DNA of 64,000 nucleotides from Polychytrium aggregatum (GCF_025602895.1 NW_026516248.1:248001-312000); one strand, 5' to 3'. Counted from the stretch's first letter, positions 11,842-22,629 are shown. Notes: generated by a model from the sequence alone, not told the origin. Program-made: numbers and translations.

Positions 11842-11959
11842 GGGCGGCGGCGGCTGGATCAGGAACTTGGACTGGGGGGTATGGGGCTGATCGGCAACAA
11901 CAGGGGGAGCGAGGAGCAGACACGGGAAGCAGGGTCGGTCGAGATCAGCGCGAAAGAGG

Positions 11960-12008
11960 GGTATGGAAAAGAATGGAAAAGAATGGAAAAGAATGGAAAA
12001 GAATGGAA
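11960..12008. repeat. Tandem array of the 10-mer GAATGGAAAA, about 4.5 copies
   Basis: Near-perfect 10-bp units lie about 120-170 bp upstream of the chosen start of the Cys-rich membrane protein gene. Confidence 0.9.
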
Positions 12009-12411
12009 TAGATTCACAAGCTCGCTGCGAGCAAGAGAGCCCCAGGCAGGGAGGTTTCGACGAAGGCGAGCGAAAGCAGCCGGGCAAACGGGACGAAGGC
12101 CAGAGAAACAGGCGGAGGCGATCGAACAGGGCTGGATCGCTCCCTTGGCAAGGGGCGCCATTGTGCGATGCCGCACAGGGACAGGCTCTGCGGCCGGTGG
12201 AGCGGCTGGGCGGCTTGGTCTGGATGTTGTGCGCGCAAGGCCGGCGCGGGCGCAAGGGACGACGAACGCGGGAGGACGCGAAGGATGCGAAGGATGCGAA
12301 GGATGTGCTGCGGGGGCATCGACGGATGTGCCAAAGCCGGCCGCGGCGATGAAACGCTGGCTGTTGCGCACAAGGCGGGCTGCTGGCCGTGGACCGGGCC
12401 GACGACGGTAT

Positions 12412-12475
12412 CGCTGTCCATCACAACATTGTCCATCGCATCATTGTCCATCGCAACATTGTCCATCCATCCACC
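12412..12475. repeat. Imperfect 15-bp tandem repeat (TCCATCGCAACATTG type)
   Basis: Four to five diverged units of TCCATC(G/A)CA(A/T)CATTG follow each other. The minus-strand reading is a run of MDN(D/V)AMDN-like residues and is not believable as protein. Confidence 0.8.
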
Positions 12476-12947
12476 GTTGTCCGTCATGCTCAATCGTACG
12501 CACTCCTGGCGTATGGGCGATTGTCGAGACGCCCGCATCGGCAGACCGGCTATTCCCGGCTCTCTCTTGGTCGAGCAGGACATGCACATAGTGTTCGTAT
12601 CGGGCTGCCGCTTGGATAGCACATACGCCTTTCCATGCCTCGAAAGCGTCGCCCGTCGATCCGCAATTGCCACTGTCGCGCTGAAGTCTCTGCGTCAACC
12701 GAGTCCAGAACATGATCCCCGGAGACACACGAATCCGCAGCCACCAGGCCAGCCAGCGTGCTCAAAGTCATGGTTGTGCGGCCCGCTCTGGACCATTCAG
12801 GGTGGCCAGATGGTCTTGCAAGGGCTGTATTCCAAAGCGGCCTAGTTCAAAGGGCGCAGACTCGACCAAACATCGGGACAGCATCGGTCGAAGCGGCGGC
12901 TGAAGCGTCGGTTGAAGCATAGCTCGAAGCATTGGTTGAAGTGGCGG

Positions 12948-13601
12948 TCACCTTTTCTTGAATCCAAACTTTTTCCGCTCATAGAACAGATCTGTTTTGC
13001 TGCTGCCCAGGTTCACAATCTTTGGACATCCGTCACGCTGCGAGGAGTCCATTGGGCCGATGCGGTGGAGGTGAGGCAATGTAAATGCATTGCGGGGAAG
13101 GAAACGCAGTGGATAAGCGATCGTCCAGCACGTCGTAGAGGGGACGCTGTCCGCTATCCACTGATCCGCGCCAGGGCCCGGCTGCTCGGTGGTGCACTTA
13201 CATCCTTTTCCATGATAACACACTCTTTGCAGTAGTAGGCATCCGACACTCCTGGGCCTCCGCAGGTTACGCAGCGTCCTTGATACGAGCCGTAGTTGCA
13301 TTCGTCACAGATCCGCACAAGATCGGCCGGCCGGACGTACGAGTCGCAGATGACACACTTGCCGTCGCATTTTTCACACAGTCGCCCGATAGCTGCAACA
13401 GAAAGGACGCCGCCCAACAGAGAAGCCGAAAGAGATTGTTTCGTTTCAGTCGAGAGATCAAGGCGATCGGAGTGATAGATCAGCAGCCGACGCTACCAAC
13501 GAAGCGAAAACGCAGCCGAACGGCTGCTCAGCGCCACAGTGCATCGTACCGATTCCGGGCTGCTTCCTGCAAAAGATCAGATCGGGGTGGTGGCGAGCCA
13601 T
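12948..13601 (-). CDS. RDS3: Splicing factor SF3b subunit, PHF5A/Rds3 family
   Basis: This is a small, extremely conserved zinc-knot subunit of the U2 snRNP SF3b complex, which helps recognise the branch point. Three exons (13550-13601, 13202-13392, 12948-13037) join in frame to exactly 110 residues plus stop, the length of human PHF5A. The protein starts [20 protein letters not shown] and continues [40 protein letters not shown] and [20 protein letters not shown]. It ends with [15 protein letters not shown]. All the family's CxxC pairs that form the zinc trefoil knot are present. The donors are GTACGA and GTAAGT and both acceptors are CAG. Confidence 0.98.
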
Positions 13602-14049
13602 GGCGACAGGATATGCTGATGTCGGATCCTTGGGTGTTTGCTTGGTGGATCGGCAGGGAAGCGCCGTCGCTGGGCCTTGGAAACGGCGATCGCACATTGC
13701 CCCGCCTGCTCACGTGAAGAGCGATCCACGTGGCCCTGGCGTGATGAGGCAAGCAGTCACGGGTTGCCCTTGCACTCGGTGCCTGTTTCGAGCCCCGCGT
13801 TGGTCCTGGCAACCCGGTTTCTTCTGCAAGCCAAGCAGATCTGCAGCGCTCGGGCAATGGGGTATGCAAGTGTGCCATCGACAGGGCTCGGCTCTGGCCG
13901 AAGGAGACGGCTGCTTGGGAGACCCTTGGCACCAACGTCGCCCTCTTTGGCAGCCGGCTACAGGTTGTTCCAAGTACGGGATTCTTTATTCATGGTAGTA
14001 TTTCAAATGGTTTCATAGAATTGCGAAGCTATCGCAAGAGGCGCTGCGC
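13602..14049. other. Intergenic, no gene seen
   Basis: This lies upstream of the PHF5A start and downstream of the Cys-repeat protein stop. Nothing recognisable was found on either strand. Confidence 0.5.
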
Positions 14050-14837
14050 TCAGCAACCGTTGCAGTTGTTGCTGATGCAAGTGTTGCAGTTGGCAACGAC
14101 AGAGGGAGGAGACATGGCGCCCTGCCAATTGCAAATGTTGTAGCAGTAGCCACGGCAGGACTGGGCCGAGCCACCAACACACTGGGCAGGAGGAGGGGAG
14201 ACTGGAGACGGGGCCGGAGCCGCGGAGGTGGCAGGAGGAGGAGGGGATCCGCTGCAACCGTTGCAGTTGTTGCTGATACAAGCATTGCAGTTGGCAACGA
14301 CAGAGGGAGGGGATGTGGCGCCCTGCCAGTTGCAAATGTTGTAGCAATATCCATTGCAAGCCTGGGCCGAGCCACCAACACACTGGGCAGGAGGAGGGGA
14401 GACTGGAGACGGGGCCGGAGCCGCGGAGGTGGCGGGAGGAGGAGGAGAACCACCGCAAGTACCACAGTTGTTGCTGATGCAAGCGTTGCAGTTAGCCACC
14501 ACGTATGGAGGAGAGGTGGCGCCCTGCCAGTTGCAAATGTTGTAGCAATATCCATTGCAAGCCTGGGTGGAGCCGCCAACACATGCGGCGTTCTATGTGG
14601 GAGGGTGAGGAAGGATTGATTCATTGGCATCAGTGGTCAGGCCAAGTACAACCCGATTGCTGTCGCCGGCCGGCTCTGGACAGCGAAATGCTCAGACCCC
14701 AAGCACACAGGATCGACAATAGCCATGGCTATCGCTTGTATGCGCAGATGAATCTGCGCCAGCTCCACCGCGATCCGATCACCCACCGCGAAGGAGGCCA
14801 CAGAAAGGGCGCAGAGCACAGCAGCGACGGTCTTCAT
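14050..14837 (-). CDS. Secreted Cys-rich repeat protein
   Basis: Two exons (14787-14837 and 14050-14592) join in phase 0 to about 197 residues. Exon 1 is essentially a signal peptide (MKTVAAVLCALSVASFA) with a plausible cleavage after SFA. The mature protein has three copies of a module of about 43 residues of the form CVGGSxQxCxGYCYNICNWQ, then GAxSPPxVVANC, NxCISNNC and xxC, with eight cysteines per module. The modules are separated by a Pro/Ala/Ser linker (GSPPPPATSAAPAPSP and so on). The repeats are nearly identical in DNA as well, so copy number has probably changed recently. I do not recognise the module as a named family. The even Cys count and secretion suggest disulphide-bonded wall, adhesion or effector-like modules. 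A TATTTA box lies about 95 bp upstream. Confidence 0.85.
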
Positions 14838-15633
14838 GATTGATTCGGCGGAAGTCGGGTTTGAGCCTGCGAGGGAGTTCTGGGACGAGGCCAGGAGAGA
14901 CGGACGGGCGAGCCTGGCTCTAAATACGAGGCGTGAGAAGGGTCGCTGCCGATGATCAGCAGGACCGGACTATGGGGTCGCGTGCTCGCGGATCATCCAC
15001 CACGAACAAGGAGCCTTGATGGCGTATCCGAGAAGAAAACCAATCGCTTGATGGAAGCTGTGGGCTCCAATTTGGGGCGTCGAGGGACACGCAAATTTGG
15101 TCAGGCTCTGGGCAAAGTACGAGATAGCTCAGCGAGTGTTCGTCGGCAGCGATTGGCTTGTGGGGAACATGGGCCCGCTGATATGCGGACCCATCTCGTG
15201 GAATTTTGCCTGAATGTGTGGGGGGCGGAGCTGAAATGGGGCGGAGATAAAAAATCAAGTTCACGGCCACCTTGGGCCACCAATGCGACATCATCTTTGA
15301 TTTCGCAGCATCGAGGAACGGCCAGAGGACCCACGAGCTCCCCCCCCCTCGATGGCTGGCGATCGTGCCAAGAAGCGCGGTGCCCCAACCCCGCTCGACA
15401 CTGCGATAGGACCGATTGGCCGCCGATTTCGCACAGATGTTGGATACATTCGAGACCTCGCGGCAAGCCCGCCTTGCCACATCATGTCTATGGCATGTGC
15501 GGTCATTTGTATTACATCGTTCGTCGGCCAAGGATTGGATAGCAATGGGGGGAGCGACATCCAGCTGGACCACAGACAGTATTTGGCAGTCAAATGCGTG
15601 CCGATGCATGGCTATCGCTGCGTGACTCATAGC
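14838..15633. other. Intergenic, no gene seen
   Basis: This holds the promoter of the secreted Cys-repeat protein gene (TATA-like TAAATA near 14931) and the 3' flank of the CLYBL-type gene. No coding or repeat signal was recognised. Confidence 0.5.
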
Positions 15634-18600
15634 TCAAACTTGGGCTCGAGCGAGCAAGCGCTGGAAACAGCAGTGGGACGGGGTGGAGCAGAGCGTATCA
15701 TGTCAGTATATCGGCTTGTGCAGTGTCAGGTATGTGGCAAGTACGGGTTACCAACGATCGATTATCTTACCTGGGCCCACTTGACGACAGGCTGCTCGGG
15801 CCACCAGAAAGGAGGCACGCAGGGCAGGAATGTTTGCCAGTTAGGGTCGCTTCCGTGACTACGGTCCAGCCAGAACCAAACCGAACCACGTCGCAGAGTC
15901 ATCCAGATCCCCCAACAATTGGCAACCGTCCTTCACACGGAACTGCCCGATCCGCCTTCGCGCCAACCTGACCCGCTCCCCGCATCGAATCCCATACCAT
16001 GTCGATCATCTTGCCGTCCAGGACAAAGGCGCCGATTCCCTTTTGCAGATGCTCGTTGTATCCCTCCATGATTTTGGTCGCTCGCTCGATTTCTGCGCCA
16101 AGCCGGCCGAGCAATCACAGGATTAGCAGGCGCAATGGCGATTCGGAAAACTTCTTGAAGCAGGTGCCCTACCTTTCTCCGTGGGCGAAAAGATCTTGTG
16201 GATGGTCTCCACCTGGGCAGGATGGATGGCCTGCTTGCCAGTGAATCCAAACTCTCGCCCTTCCTGGCATTCTTCAGTCTAGATGATCGATTGCAGACGA
16301 GTCAGCAGATCAATTCGCGACCCTCGACAATCAGCTCGCGCATCTCTGAGCCGATCGCACACAATCGGTTCACTTTGCATCCCTATGAGACCCAGTAAGC
16401 TGCTGGGATACCGGCGACACTCACGAGAATGTTTTCGCTCTTGTAGTCCTGGCACACAATGTCGATCGATTGCAGCCCAAAGGCACAGGCGGCGGTGACG
16501 ACGGCTTGACGAGCATAGAGCATCTCCTTGCGCGAGGGGGTGCGCAGGAGGCCGGTGTCGGCGCAGTAATCTTCCGAGGCAACTGGACACATGTTTCATG
16601 TGAGCTCGCGATCTTGGATCGGTATGGGCGAACACCCACAGGCCACCCACAGGCCACATCACCACCCGGAAGAGATGGTGGTGCTGAGAATCGCCTTATC
16701 TCGGGGGCTTGGCCGTGCAGCTTGTCGGATTGATACGCCTTCGATAGACCGTATATCAGCCACAAACGGACACCCCATCCACAACGAGGTACTTACAGAT
16801 AATGCCATCGATTCGAGGATCGGCAGTCGCGATTCTGTGTGTAGGGCAACAATTCGGTCGTTGTCAGACATGGGCGTTCGCCCACCGATCTAGCGTCCAT
16901 ACCCGCTTGCACAGCTTGCTTGTCTTTCGGTGGTCTGCTCTGCATATCATTTGCTCTGTCGCCCTGAGGCCTGCCCATGTGCCTGCAATCCCGTATTGCT
17001 CAACCTTGGTCGTATGTCTGCAGCAGGCACTTACTCCTTGACATTGATGACGCCGAGGGCGCTCTCGACACAGGGCAGCAGTCGAATGGAAGCGCGGCTG
17101 GAGAGGGGATCGAGCCTCGCATGAGTCTCATGCGGAGGCAAGCCCATCTCAACACCACCTCGAGAATGCAGTCAGTCGTCTTCCCCTCCTTCTTTAGCCA
17201 TCGACTCCCACGCTCTGACTCGTACTTGGACTCGGGAGCCACGCTGTCAATCATTCTCGAGATGAACTCGACGTCCCGAGCTGACTGAACCTTGGGGATC
17301 ACCAGGGCTTGCAAGTTTTTCGATCGGAGCTGTCCAGGCAAAGGCAACAGACAATGTCCAAGCGAGTGAGACACCCGTCCTACAGGACGTGAATCGGATT
17401 TTTCGCCAACTCGGCTTGGCTCAGCCACACTCACACCACTGCGGCGTCGTCTAGCTTGAATTGGCCATGCCAGTGATGCAGCGGCAGCAAGCAACCCACC
17501 ACAACGTTCAAATCGTCAATCTCCAGACCAGATCCAACGGCATTGATGCGCACAGCCTTCTCTGCGCGTCCGACGTCAAAGGTCTGAAAAGAAGAGCCTG
17601 TTAGCATAACGCCCTATGCAAAGCCCGAGGAGCCCCATGAGCACGCAGTCTCCGGGTGATATTGCCGCCGGCTGGTCGGATGATGAGGCCGGATCGCTCA
17701 CCTCAAGAGCCTGGAAGTGAACAGCGTTGGAGGATTTGCGAAAACCCAGCGCAGATGCCAGCAAGCAACGATGAATGATGTCAGATACAACAAAGTGGGA
17801 GGCGAGTGCGTCGCAAAGTTGCAGAGGAGTTGATCAACAGCAACCAAAGTCGCTGATCGATTCCTCCGCCTTGGCCTGCATGGGAACATGCTTCCCACGC
17901 GTTCTTCATGCACCACCGTTTGTCCATGGCCAAGAGACTCACATTGAACACTTGCTGGCGAGCAGCACCCTACAAGGACGACAGCGGATCAGACAAAGGA
18001 CACGCAACCCGGAGAGTGCATGCGGACGGGAGCGAGCAGGCCATCCGCAGCGCAACGGGGTGCCGATATGGCTGGACAAAGCGGGCTACCTTGCGGTTGA
18101 CAGCGACGCCATCCTCGAGATCGTAGACGAGACAGTCGGCCTTCAGCTTGAGCGAGCTATTGAGCTTGCGCTCCTCGCTGCCTGGTAATGCGGCGGCGGC
18201 GGCATGTCGATGAGGGCAAGACACGAAGCAGGTGCGAGTTGGTTGTGGGTAGGTTGTGGGCGAGCGGTGGCCAGCCCAATGTTCATCGGACTTTGTATAT
18301 GCATGTAGTGAAGCCAGATGGTTGAACCGTCGCTGGAGGCAGTGATAGCCCTCAACCCCTCCTCTCGCCTCATCCGATATGTGCCCTGCGGCTCGATCTG
18401 CATCCAAAATGTATATGCTCACCGGGGACTGCCGATGGCGGGTGATGCCACGGAGGCGGAAAAGGAGAGGACCGATCGTCAGATTTCCGAGACATGAACG
18501 CGGGTTTGATGCCGATCGAGCCGAGAGATCGATACAAGTCATTGGCACGCAGGGAGCCTGCCGACACGGGGATGCAGCTCCATCGAGCATTCATTCAGTC

Positions 18601-18861
18601 GCCCTAAACATCGACAGCAACAGCACCACAAGTCGATTTGCGCCACATGTCGGCCGTCGTATCCACAGCAGCGGGGGCGTAGGAAGGAGATGAGCTCGTA
18701 CTGTAGAACAGAGTGCGTCTCGGTCGCTCTTGCTTGTTAGCGGTCTTGGGGCTTTCCAGGGCCGATGCCGAAGACGTAAAAGCTCGGAGGGCTTGGGCTG
18801 GGGCAACGACACGCAGCGAGCATCGGACGACGGACGAGACGGAGGCGAGTTTGGGAAACAT
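15634..18861 (-). CDS. CLYBL: Mitochondrial citrate lyase beta-like protein (CLYBL, HpcH/HpaI aldolase family)
   Basis: CLYBL proteins cleave citramalyl-CoA and related CoA esters in mitochondria. Thirteen exons can be joined without a frame break: 18702-18861, 18090-18181, 17943-17969, 17702-17710, 17500-17583, 17226-17329, 17035-17097, 16797-16834, 16425-16582, 16173-16278, 15998-16092, 15771-15791 and 15634-15660. They total 984 nt, or 327 residues (human CLYBL 340). The start MFPKLASVSSVVRCSLRVVA is Arg/Ser-rich and Asp/Glu-free, like a mitochondrial presequence. Family segments are KADCLVYDLEDGVAVNRK (substrate and metal site), RAEKAVRINAVGSGLEIDD (catalytic Arg strand), LQALVIPKVQ, FASEDYCADTG, YARQAVVTAACAFGLQSIDI, GFTGKQAIHPAQ and the end MIDMPVVKWAQRLLARAQV. 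Three exons are only 9, 21 and 27 nt; each supplies residues the family needs. Confidence 0.92.
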
Positions 18862-19345
18862 TTGCGGTGAGGATGAGCTGGGAGAGATCGCAGCGACGGC
18901 GACGGACCAGCACGAAAGACGGGGGGCGAGATGGGTGGCGCCGGACAAGTCGAAGAAGAAGCGGCGGCCTGGACGATCGATGAAGAGCACCCTTGGGCTG
19001 GGGGATGCAGGAAGAAAGCAAGGCCGGCGTGGTCCCGTGGCCTGGCTGATCCGGCTCCGAGTCATCGCGCGCAATGACGGAGACAGCGCGGCGACATGGA
19101 GCAAGCGAGCCACCATGGAGGAAGCCGACGGGGGCTTCAGCAAGTGCAAATGCACCGAGTATTTCAACATGTGCAAATGCACCGAGTATTTCAACATGTG
19201 CAAATGCACCGAGTATTTCAACATGTGCAAATGCACTGAGTATTTCAACAAGTGCAACCCACCAATCTCGGTCGTATATTGTTGTCAGATCAGCCCGGGC
19301 CAGAACGGCACAGCGGCATGCGCTCCACATCCCCTCTCCCTCGGC
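18862..19345. other. Upstream region of the CLYBL gene with a 27-bp minisatellite
   Basis: This lies between the start of CLYBL and the stop of the 820-residue protein gene, both on the minus strand. Besides the tandem array at 19138-19250 nothing is recognised. An open plus-strand frame through the array is not supported by any domain. Confidence 0.5.
19138..19250. repeat. 27-bp minisatellite, about four copies
   Basis: The unit is TGCAAATGCACCGAGTATTT followed by CAACATG. It repeats four times with single-base differences (an ACTGAG variant in the last unit and AAG for ATG at the edges). Confidence 0.95.
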
Positions 19346-21808
19346 TTAGATGGCCATCGGCCGCTTGGCGACCTTCATGACGCTCTGCAGGAACCGGTCG
19401 ACCTCGGCGACATAGCAGGTAAACTCGGGGTAGGTCTCCTTGGGCCCGTACGGATCCACAAACCACTGCGGATCCACGACCTCGCCCCGGAGCTGGGCCA
19501 TGGAGATAAAGTCGGAGAGAAGCATGAACCCGTATCGCTTGAGCTGCTGCACCCACGGGCCCTCCTGCTGGGCAGGCTTGCGATGGGCGTCCTGGGTGAG
19601 GGTGTAGAGGTATCTGGGCGGACGGAGCCCTCGGTGCGCGGTGTCGGTCTGGATAAAGGCCGTCAGCGGGGCAAACATCTCCGAGAATGGGATGATAAAG
19701 TTGTTGTCCGGCCGCAGGTCTTCGCCATAGCTCACAAAGATGGTCTGGGAGGCATAGTTGTACTGGAAGATCTGGAAGACGACAATGCGCCAGTCGCGCT
19801 GGGGTTTGGCGCCGCCCTGCGAGGTCGGCAGCTTGATGCGGCTCGGACCTGCGTGCTGCGAGGAGCCGTCCTCGAGAGTAAAGTTCTCCTTGTTGGGTGC
19901 GCCGTTACGCTTGGACTTTTTCGGCTGCGTGGTCGAGCAGGTGCCTAGCAGCATGTACCGGATGCCCTCGACCAGGGGCTTTGTCGGATCCAGGCTGTCG
20001 CGCAGCTCCGTGGTGATGACATTGAGCCGCTTGTGCAGGTCCGCAAAGGTCTTGTAGCATGGCGAGTACTCCAGGATCGGAGGCGCCGCAAGCCGCGAGA
20101 TGGCGCCGTTGGTCATCACCGACAAGACCTCGTCCACAAACTCTTCCATCTTGTCGTTTGCGATGCCGCACTCGGCGCTCAGCGGCAGCGAGAACATGCG
20201 ATAGTCGACCACAGGCACGTCGCCTGTCCGCAAGTGCTGTAGCTTGCATGTACGTCTGCCATCGGCAAACAGCTCCGTGGGTCTCCACTTGCCTGTGCGC
20301 CATTTGCCTCCGGCTCCGCAGTCGGTGCAGATGCGGTACTTTGTCGAGCACGACGTGCAGATGACTTCGGTGTCGGTGATGACGTCTCGATAGGACTGCC
20401 CGAGACCAGTGTTGGGAGAGACCGAGAGTTTACGGCCGGACCGGCCGAGCTTGCGCGGATGGAGCTGGGCCGACTCCAGAACCTCGACCTTTCCGGCGCC
20501 CACGTCTCGCTTGCAGACATGGCACTCGAGCTCAAAGTAGCCGTGGCTCTCTCGGCTGTATCCCGAGTCAGAGGCCCGCAGATGATCTTCGCAGGACAGG
20601 CACAGAATCTCGAGGCGGCACGATCCGGAGTGGCTTTCGAGGCCGACAATGTCGTGGATGTACATAGTGGCGAACATCCGGCTGCACAGCCGGCATACGC
20701 CGTCGAACTCGGCCACGGCCTTTTTGCTCCGCTTGGACGAGTCCGGGGTGACGACGGTCGACGACGAGGTCTCGGGCGACAGGCCGGCCGACTCGGAGAA
20801 GAGACTCAGACTGGTGTACGGCGGCGGGTTGGATCTTGAGGGCAGCGGGGTTGTCGTTGTCGGCAGGCCGGCCCAGCTTTTGGATGGCTGGGAAATGGCC
20901 GAAGCCGGAGCTGCCCCGATAAAGTTGGGCGCTGGTTGAGACTGCTGGAGCGATTGAGGCGGCAGGGGATGGGATGGAGCGACCATAGAGGCAGAGGCAG
21001 ACAGCGGCTGGGCGACCAGCTGGCTGTTGGTGTACGGCATCTGAGAGTAGTTGCTCGTGGATGACGACGGAGGCACAAAGAGAGAGGCCATGGGCGGCCG
21101 GGGATCCATTGGGACATAGGCATGAGGGGCCAGATCCAGGGGCGGTAGAAACGGGTTCCCCACGGGGGCTGCACCAGGACTCGGTATATACGAGCCCGGC
21201 TGAGACGGCGGCAGGGACGGGTTGCGCAGACCCGGACTCGACAGATTCGATAGATTCGACAGACTCGACAGACTCGACAGACCCGACATATTCGGTACGC
21301 CGGACAGATTCGGTAGCCGTTCGGGATAAGACGGGGCGCCTGGCCGGGGCTGCGCCGAGACCAGCAAGTTGGATCCGTGGACAAGCGACGTTTCTCCCAA
21401 GGCATTCATGGGAGCAGCGACTCCGGCAAAGACCGAGTTGGCAAAGGACGACAGCGGTTGGGTTGAGCCGTCGAAATGCGCAAGCGCTGGATTGGTGCCA
21501 AGCATGCCTTCTCGGGTGCCGTCCCAACGAGAGTCGAGTTTATCCGGGGCGAAGGACGCTGCCGACAGAGACGGCTGCGAGGCCGAGAGACGAGACTGGT
21601 CGGCCAGGAACTTTTCCTTCTGGATGTAGTAGCTGAGATGCTGCTCCTTGGCCCGCAGCTCGCGGGTGATGCGTTCCTGGGCCTCCTTGAGATACTCAAT
21701 CTCGACCTGCAGCTTGGCAATCATATCCGAGGACGAAACATCCGAGTCCGAGTTGGACGCAGAGCGTGCCGGGACCAGCGATCTCAGGTCCTCGAAGTGC
21801 GATTCCAT
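19346..21808 (-). CDS. Conserved-looking CxxC-rich protein with N-terminal coiled coil, function unknown
   Basis: This is a single exon of 820 residues starting MESHFEDLRSLVPARS. Residues about 28-70 are a coiled coil (IAKLQVEIEYLKEAQERI). Residues about 75-340 are low complexity (Ser, Pro, Leu, Asn) with NLS and SSL repeats. From about 365 on the protein is compact and Cys-rich, with paired cysteines in GVCRLCSRMF, EILCLSCEDHL, ELECHVCKRDVG, VICTSCSTKYRICTDCG and further His/Cys residues, suggesting several zinc ribbons. The last 300 residues are Cys-poor and look globular (DWRIVVFQIFQYNYASQTIF, ending MKVAKRPMAI). No membrane segment is seen. I cannot assign a family. The zinc-ribbon plus coiled-coil layout suggests a scaffold or nucleic-acid or ubiquitin-related role, which is inference only. 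Confidence 0.8.
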   Translation of the reverse strand: MESHFEDLRSLVPARSASNSDSDVSSSDMIAKLQVEIEYLKEAQERITRELRAKEQHLSYYIQKEKFLADQSRLSASQPSLSAASFAPDKLDSRWDGTREGMLGTNPALAHFDGSTQPLSSFANSVFAGVAAPMNALGETSLVHGSNLLVSAQPRPGAPSYPERLPNLSGVPNMSGLSSLSSLSNLSNLSSPGLRNPSLPPSQPGSYIPSPGAAPVGNPFLPPLDLAPHAYVPMDPRPPMASLFVPPSSSTSNYSQMPYTNSQLVAQPLSASASMVAPSHPLPPQSLQQSQPAPNFIGAAPASAISQPSKSWAGLPTTTTPLPSRSNPPPYTSLSLFSESAGLSPETSSSTVVTPDSSKRSKKAVAEFDGVCRLCSRMFATMYIHDIVGLESHSGSCRLEILCLSCEDHLRASDSGYSRESHGYFELECHVCKRDVGAGKVEVLESAQLHPRKLGRSGRKLSVSPNTGLGQSYRDVITDTEVICTSCSTKYRICTDCGAGGKWRTGKWRPTELFADGRRTCKLQHLRTGDVPVVDYRMFSLPLSAECGIANDKMEEFVDEVLSVMTNGAISRLAAPPILEYSPCYKTFADLHKRLNVITTELRDSLDPTKPLVEGIRYMLLGTCSTTQPKKSKRNGAPNKENFTLEDGSSQHAGPSRIKLPTSQGGAKPQRDWRIVVFQIFQYNYASQTIFVSYGEDLRPDNNFIIPFSEMFAPLTAFIQTDTAHRGLRPPRYLYTLTQDAHRKPAQQEGPWVQQLKRYGFMLLSDFISMAQLRGEVVDPQWFVDPYGPKETYPEFTCYVAEVDRFLQSVMKVAKRPMAI

Positions 21809-22629
21809 CTCGGCGGCGAACTATACGGCGGTGCGGGCAGGACTGGGACGGAAGTAGGGGATGCGGCCGGTACAGCGGGACGGTCGACAGACGGCCGAAT
21901 CGGATGCAGTGGCGGCGAATGGCAAATCGCCGAGTCGACAGAGAGCGGGATCGGCGGTGGATGGTTTTGTGGCGGCAGAGAGGGAGCCCAGTGGCGAGTG
22001 AAGGACTCGGTCGGTGCGAATGGCGCAGGACGGTAGCCGAAGAGGTTGAGCTGCAGCAAGATGCAGGTCCAAACGGATCTGAAGAGAGGCAGGAGCGGCG
22101 GCCGACAGAGAGGTGCGGCGGATTCCTCGGGTCAGAAAAGAAGGTTCGCCCAGCCGGCTACCTGATTGGACACGCAGGCAGGAAGGCAGGAAAGCAGGCA
22201 GCTGCTTTGGTGAGCGAGGGTGGATTGATGAGCGAGGGTGGATTGATGGGTGAGGGTGGATTGATGGGTGAGGGTGAATTGATGGGTGAGGGATTCCGGT
22301 CCAGGCACACGGCGAAACAGGGCAGGCGAGACACGACTGGTGATAGGGGACAGTGGGGAGGAGCACTCAAAGTTGTACCTGCGGTGGAAGGTGGAAAATA
22401 CAGACAACGTGGCCCGGCAAGTAGTGCCTGGAGGAGACTGCGAGAGGGGTGGGGAGCAGCGAGCGGGGGGGTGATTCTGGTGCGTCTGCAGAACAGGCCA
22501 GCAGCGGGTAAGAGAAGCAAGCCCGGTCGGGAGGGGGTGAGCGAAAAGGCAAGAGCAGAAAGACAGGGCGACCACCCTGACGCCGGCTCATCCATTGCAT
22601 CCAGAGGATCGCCACGGGCGTGAGCCGAT
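21809..22629. other. Intergenic region between the 820-residue gene and Fanzor element copy 1
   Basis: This is the presumed promoter of the minus-strand 820-residue gene. It carries a GAGGGTGGATTGATGGGT-type tandem repeat near 22210-22290. No gene was recognised. Confidence 0.5.
22210..22290. repeat. 16-bp tandem repeat (TGAG(C/G)GAGGGTGGATTGA type), about 4-5 units
   Basis: Units of GAGGGTGGATTGATG(A/G)G follow each other with small changes. Minus-strand frames read as THQS runs and are not believed. Confidence 0.85.

Larger units (their letters stand above)
11842..12947. other. Intergenic region with several tandem repeats
   Basis: This should hold the promoter of the Cys-rich membrane protein gene and the 3' end of the PHF5A gene. 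It carries a GAATGGAAAA tandem array (11960-12008), GGATGCGAA units (12280-12306) and 15-bp TTGTCCATCGCAACA-like units (about 12415-12475). Long open frames cross it on both strands but look like GC-rich shadow frames. Confidence 0.5.

Noticed and set aside
18713-19948. 411-codon plus-strand frame through the 27-bp repeat
   Set aside because: It runs antisense to the CLYBL first exon and the 820-residue gene, and its only pattern comes from the minisatellite.
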